A stretch of 64,000 nucleotides of DNA from an uncultured Microbulbifer sp. (GTDB taxonomy: Bacteria > Pseudomonadota > Gammaproteobacteria > Pseudomonadales > Cellvibrionaceae). How positions within the stretch are numbered: position 1 is the first letter of the stretch; each line of letters opens with the position of its first letter. The stretch spans positions 248,001-312,000 of the forward strand of contig NZ_CANNGQ010000002.1 in the NCBI RefSeq assembly GCF_947504145.1. Reading direction: 5' to 3'. Position numbers and translations under genes: made by a program. The notes below the pieces were generated by a model. That model had not been told where the DNA came from and ran no database searches. It saw only the letters and a list, made by a program, of their open reading frames with translations. This document shows positions 60,650 to 64,000 of the stretch, piece after piece.

Positions 60650-61987
60650 TTGTTTTTTGATCGCCCGGAATCCGGTGAACTTGCCGTACTCGTCCACCTG
60701 GAGCTCTCCGCCATCGACAGTCCCGACGACCCGCGGGAGTTTGAAGAGCTGGCATTGTCTGCCGGCGCCGACCCGGTGGCATTTATCTTTGGCCAGCGCG
60801 CCACCCCGGATCCCAAAACGTTTGTCGGTCGCGGCAAGCTGGAAGAAATTCGTGAGACCGTAACCAAGCACGACGCAGCGCTGGTGATGTTTGACCACAC
60901 CCTGTCGCCCAGCCAGGAGCGCAATATTGAGCGCGAACTCAAGTGCCGGGTACTGGACCGTACCGGACTGATCCTGGATATCTTTGCTCAGCGCGCCCGC
61001 ACCCACGAGGGCAAGCTGCAGGTGGAGCTGGCGCAGTTGCGCCACATGTCCACCCGCCTGGTGCGAGGCTGGACCCACCTCGAACGTCAGAAAGGCGGTA
61101 TTGGCCTGCGCGGCCCTGGTGAAACCCAGCTGGAAACGGACCGCCGTCTGTTGCGCGCGCGCATCGACTCCATCGAAAAACGTCTGGACAAGGTGCGACG
61201 CCAACGCGAGCAGGGGCGCCGCGCGCGTTCCCGCGCCGAGGTGGCCACCGTGTCGCTGGTGGGTTACACCAACGCCGGCAAGTCCACCCTGTTCAATCGC
61301 ATTACCAGTGCCGAGGTCTACGTGCGCGATCAGTTGTTCGCCACACTGGACCCCACCATGCGCCGCGTCGAGCTGCCGAATGTGGGCGCGATGATTCTGG
61401 CGGATACCGTGGGTTTTGTTTCCCACCTGCCGCACCGCCTTGTAGAAGCATTCCGTGCCACCCTGGAGGAGGCTGCCAATGCCACTCTGCTGCTGCATGT
61501 GGTAGACGCTGCGGCGGAAAATCGCCTGCACCTGATCGAAGAGGTGCAGACGGTACTCGAAGAAATTGGCGCGGCGGATTTGCCTCACTTGCTGGTGTAC
61601 AACAAACTGGATCTACTGGCCGATGGCCAGCCGCGCATCGATCGCGACGGTCAGGGCGTGCCGCGCGCGGTATGGCTGTCTGCCGCTACCGGTGCTGGCT
61701 GCGATCTGTTGGTGGAGGCCATCGCCGAACGCCTCGGCGAGGAGATGGTCAGTGGCGCCCTGGTGATCCCGCCCCAGCACGCGCGCTTGCGCGCACAATT
61801 GTTTGAGGGCAATGCGGTGCAGGAAGAAAATTATCGCGACAACGGCGATGTCGAATTGAAAATATTGCTGCCGCGCTCCGAGCTGCAGCGCCTGATGGCA
61901 CCCTTTCGGGAGGTCGGCGATGGACCCCAGTGGTTGCCAGAGAATCCCGATGCGGAGCCCAGGCCGGAAGACTGGGAAATCGACTGA
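60650..61987 (+). CDS. hflX: Ribosome-associated GTPase HflX
   Basis: 445 residues with a TTG start at 60650 (MFFDRPESGELAVLVHLEL); no ATG or GTG is better placed. The HflX N-domain (PKTFVGRGKLEEI, FDHTLSPSQERNIE) is followed by the G domain (GYTNAGKSTLFN, DTVGFVSHLPH, NKLD). It splits stalled ribosomes. A GC-rich hairpin precedes the gene, and a GGCCCG/CGGGCC hairpin follows it at about 61,991-62,016. Confidence 0.95.
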   Translation: MFFDRPESGELAVLVHLELSAIDSPDDPREFEELALSAGADPVAFIFGQRATPDPKTFVGRGKLEEIRETVTKHDAALVMFDHTLSPSQERNIERELKCRVLDRTGLILDIFAQRARTHEGKLQVELAQLRHMSTRLVRGWTHLERQKGGIGLRGPGETQLETDRRLLRARIDSIEKRLDKVRRQREQGRRARSRAEVATVSLVGYTNAGKSTLFNRITSAEVYVRDQLFATLDPTMRRVELPNVGAMILADTVGFVSHLPHRLVEAFRATLEEAANATLLLHVVDAAAENRLHLIEEVQTVLEEIGAADLPHLLVYNKLDLLADGQPRIDRDGQGVPRAVWLSAATGAGCDLLVEAIAERLGEEMVSGALVIPPQHARLRAQLFEGNAVQEENYRDNGDVELKILLPRSELQRLMAPFREVGDGPQWLPENPDAEPRPEDWEID

Positions 61988-62119
61988 ACGAGGCCCGCTA
62001 TCGAAGAGTTTTCGACGGGCCGTCGAAGAATACAGGCTGTGCGCGGATCACATCTGGCAATCAATGCTAGAATTTCGCGACAGCTAACGATCAATAAATT
62101 GAAGAGTTGGAGTAAATAA

Positions 62120-63271
62120 ATGGCCTGGAACGAACCGGGTGGTAATAACAAGGATCCCTGGGGTGGCGGCAATCGTAACAATGACGGTCCCCCCGATCTC
62201 GACGAGCTGCTGCGCAAAATGCAGCAGAAACTGAACGGCCTGTTTGGCGGGAAACCCTCAGGGCCCGACGAAGGTCGTCCCGGCGGTGGTAACTTCCCCT
62301 GGTCGCTGGTGCTCATCGTGCTCGCCGTGGTGTATGGCCTGTGGGGCTTTTACCAAGTAGATGCGAACGAATCTGCCGTGGTACTGCGGCTGGGTAAATA
62401 CAACAGCACCCAGAGCTCCGGCCTGCACTGGAATCCACCACTGGTCGATCATGTGACCAAGGTGAACATGACCGAGGTGCGTACCGAGCGCACCACCGGC
62501 CAGATGCTTACCGAGGATGCGAGCATCGTTGACGTGGTGCTGCAGGTGCAGTGGCATATCGATGACGCCGAGTCGTTTGTACTGCGTGTGCGTGACCCGC
62601 TGAAGAGTCTGCAGGAAGCTACCGACAGTGCCCTGCGTCATGTGGTGGGCTCCCAGACCCTGAACGGCGTCATTTCCCAGAATCGTACCCAGGTGGCTGC
62701 TGATACTCAGGTGCGCCTGCAGGAGTACCTGGACCTGTATCAGACCGGTATCCGTGTCGACGTGGTCAACCTCACCGACGCCAAGGCCCCGCGCGAAGTG
62801 CAGGACGCGTTTGATGATGTAGTGCGCGCCCGTGAAGACGAAGTGCGGCTACAGAACGAAGCCCAGGCATACGCCAACCAGGTGATCCCGGTTGCCCGCG
62901 GTCAGGCCCAGCGCATGATCGAAGAAGCGGAAGCCTACAAATCCCGTGTGGTAGAGAGTGCCCGCGGTGAGGCGGCGCGCTTTACTGCGCTGCTGGCGGA
63001 ATTCCAGCAGGCTCCGGAAGTTACTCGCGAGCGGATGTATCTGGATGCGGTGCAGGAAGTAATGACCAACACTTCCAAAGTGATGGTGGACGTCGAAGGC
63101 GGCAACAACATGATGTACCTGCCGCTGGACAAACTGGCTGAAAGCAGCGCGAGCAGTGCCAGTCAGCGCGCGCAGATTTCCCCGCAAGTGGTCGAGGAAA
63201 TTTCTCAGCGGGTGATGAACCAGATTCGCAATGAAGTGAATAGCGCGCGCCGCAGCCGCGAAGTGCGATAA
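62120..63271 (+). CDS. hflK: FtsH protease regulator HflK
   Basis: 383 residues: an Asn/Gly/Pro-rich N-terminus (AWNEPGGNNKDPWGGGNRNN), a membrane helix (FPWSLVLIVLAVVYGLWGFY), the SPFH/band-7 domain (VNLTDAKAPREVQDAFDDVV) and a helical C-terminus. HflK and HflC form a large cage around FtsH in the inner membrane. hflC starts 10 bases later. Confidence 0.96.
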   Translation: MAWNEPGGNNKDPWGGGNRNNDGPPDLDELLRKMQQKLNGLFGGKPSGPDEGRPGGGNFPWSLVLIVLAVVYGLWGFYQVDANESAVVLRLGKYNSTQSSGLHWNPPLVDHVTKVNMTEVRTERTTGQMLTEDASIVDVVLQVQWHIDDAESFVLRVRDPLKSLQEATDSALRHVVGSQTLNGVISQNRTQVAADTQVRLQEYLDLYQTGIRVDVVNLTDAKAPREVQDAFDDVVRAREDEVRLQNEAQAYANQVIPVARGQAQRMIEEAEAYKSRVVESARGEAARFTALLAEFQQAPEVTRERMYLDAVQEVMTNTSKVMVDVEGGNNMMYLPLDKLAESSASSASQRAQISPQVVEEISQRVMNQIRNEVNSARRSREVR

Positions 63272-63281
63272 GGGGGTTGCT

Positions 63282-64000
63282 ATGAACAACAACAAATCAC
63301 TATTGATTATCGCGCTGGTTCTGGTCGGGCTGCTGGTTTTGTCCGGCAGTGCCTTCGTGGTGAAGGAAACCGAGAAGGCAGTACTGGTCCGCTTTGGTGA
63401 AGTAGTGCGGACAGACTACGAGCCGGGGCTCTACTTTAAGATTCCACTGGTGCATGAGCTGCGCAGATTTGATGCGCGTATTCAGACTGTGGACTCCCAG
63501 CCGGTGCGGATGCTGAACAGCGAAAACAAGTTCATGATGGTGGACTCCTACGCGAAGTTCCGGATTACGGACGTGGGGCGCTTCTATGTGGCAACCCGCG
63601 GTGACGAGCGCAATGCGGTGCGCCTGCTGGCAGAGCAGATCAATAACCGTCTGCGTAACCAGTTCGGTGTGCGCGACCTGCACGAAGTCGTGAGTGGCCA
63701 GCGCGATGAGTTGATGGCAGACATCACCAAAAACCTGAATGAGACCGCGCGTTCGGCGCTGGGTGTCGAAATCATCGATGTGCGGGTGAAGCGAATCGAC
63801 CTGCCGGCGGAAGTGTCCGAGTCGGTGTTCCAGCGGATGCGTGCCGGCCGTGAACTGGAGGCGCGCGATCACCGGGCCAAAGGTCAGGAAGCCAGCGAGC
63901 GGATTCGCGCCAATGCCGATCGTCAGAAAGTGGTCATCGAGTCTGAGGCTTACCGCAAGGCGGAAGAGTTGCGCGGTGACGGTGATGCCGAAGCGGCCAA
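63282..64000 (+). CDS. hflC: FtsH protease regulator HflC, 3' end beyond the window
   Basis: Starts ATG 63282 with AGGGGG eight bases upstream, and stays open to the last base, giving 239 residues of about 290-330. A membrane helix (SLLIIALVLVGLLVLSGSAF) is followed by the band-7 domain (EKAVLVRFGEVVRTDYEPGL) and RVKRIDLPAEVSESVFQRMR. It is the partner of HflK. The missing part should be the helical C-terminus. Confidence 0.95.
   Translation, partial: MNNNKSLLIIALVLVGLLVLSGSAFVVKETEKAVLVRFGEVVRTDYEPGLYFKIPLVHELRRFDARIQTVDSQPVRMLNSENKFMMVDSYAKFRITDVGRFYVATRGDERNAVRLLAEQINNRLRNQFGVRDLHEVVSGQRDELMADITKNLNETARSALGVEIIDVRVKRIDLPAEVSESVFQRMRAGRELEARDHRAKGQEASERIRANADRQKVVIESEAYRKAEELRGDGDAEAA

Noticed and set aside
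1..64000. CRISPR arrays, insertion sequences, ribosomal RNA genes
   Set aside because: No regularly spaced repeats, transposase genes or rRNA sequence were seen in the window.

Overview
The window looks like the chromosome of a marine, Microbulbifer-like gammaproteobacterium (Cellvibrionales or a near relative). This is inferred from gene content and order, not from a database search. GC is high throughout. The housekeeping blocks keep gammaproteobacterial order: yggX-mutY-asmA beside hisBHAF; ctpA-envC-gpmI divergent from a YibN-like gene, grxC and secB; and queG/nnr-tsaE-amidase-mutL-miaA-hfq-hflX-hflK-hflC.

Layout. (1) 1-14.4 kb is the late half of a contractile-tailed prophage of the P2 superfamily. 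The DUF2586, DUF2597 and DUF2590 genes make it closer to the HP1/K139 branch than to P2. It holds the terminase small subunit (cut by the window edge), head and tail completion proteins, sheath, tube, lysis genes, a tail chaperone pair joined by a canonical -1 frameshift site, tape measure, baseplate, an AT-richer tail fibre and a spike. Early genes and integrase must lie to the left. A lipoprotein gene of cargo type and about 350 bp of non-coding DNA separate the phage from the 3' end of tRNA-Phe, the likely attachment site. (2) 14.8-24.7 kb holds tRNA-Phe, yggX, mutY, asmA, a TonB receptor with three His/Asp/Glu-rich loops (probable zinc uptake) with a small His-rich exported protein, and hisBHAF. 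(3) 24.8-30.4 kb holds a monohaem cytochrome c, cbb3 oxidase genes ccoN-ccoO, a CcoP-like protein fused to an alcohol-dehydrogenase-type trihaem cytochrome (five haem sites), and an AraC regulator. (4) 30.37-30.94 kb has no gene but is densely folded: a 23-bp long-range helix, a multi-branched domain and an intrinsic terminator. I propose a standalone RNA of about 460 nt. (5) 30.9-39.4 kb is housekeeping (ctpA, envC, gpmI, rhodanese, grxC, secB, thioesterase, SDR, smrA). (6) 39.4-41.4 kb holds a second candidate small RNA of about 170 nt with a promoter-like box and terminator, then three small lipoproteins. (7) 41.6-52.3 kb is accessory metabolism: a TonB receptor divergent from a CbrA/CrbS-like transporter-histidine kinase, an MFS transporter, an HSL-type esterase, an HdeD-like protein and a MocR regulator with an extra C-terminal domain. 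(8) 52.3-64 kb is the queG to hflC block; hflC runs off the end.

Working together: region 3 is a respiratory unit with an unusual in-built electron entry module; region 7 looks like a sense-import-hydrolyse locus for an ester substrate; region 8 couples tRNA modification, mismatch repair, RNA chaperone and membrane proteolysis control. The most novel signals are the folded RNA at 30.48-30.93 kb, the five-haem CcoP fusion, the small RNA at 39.49-39.66 kb and the MocR C-terminal extension.
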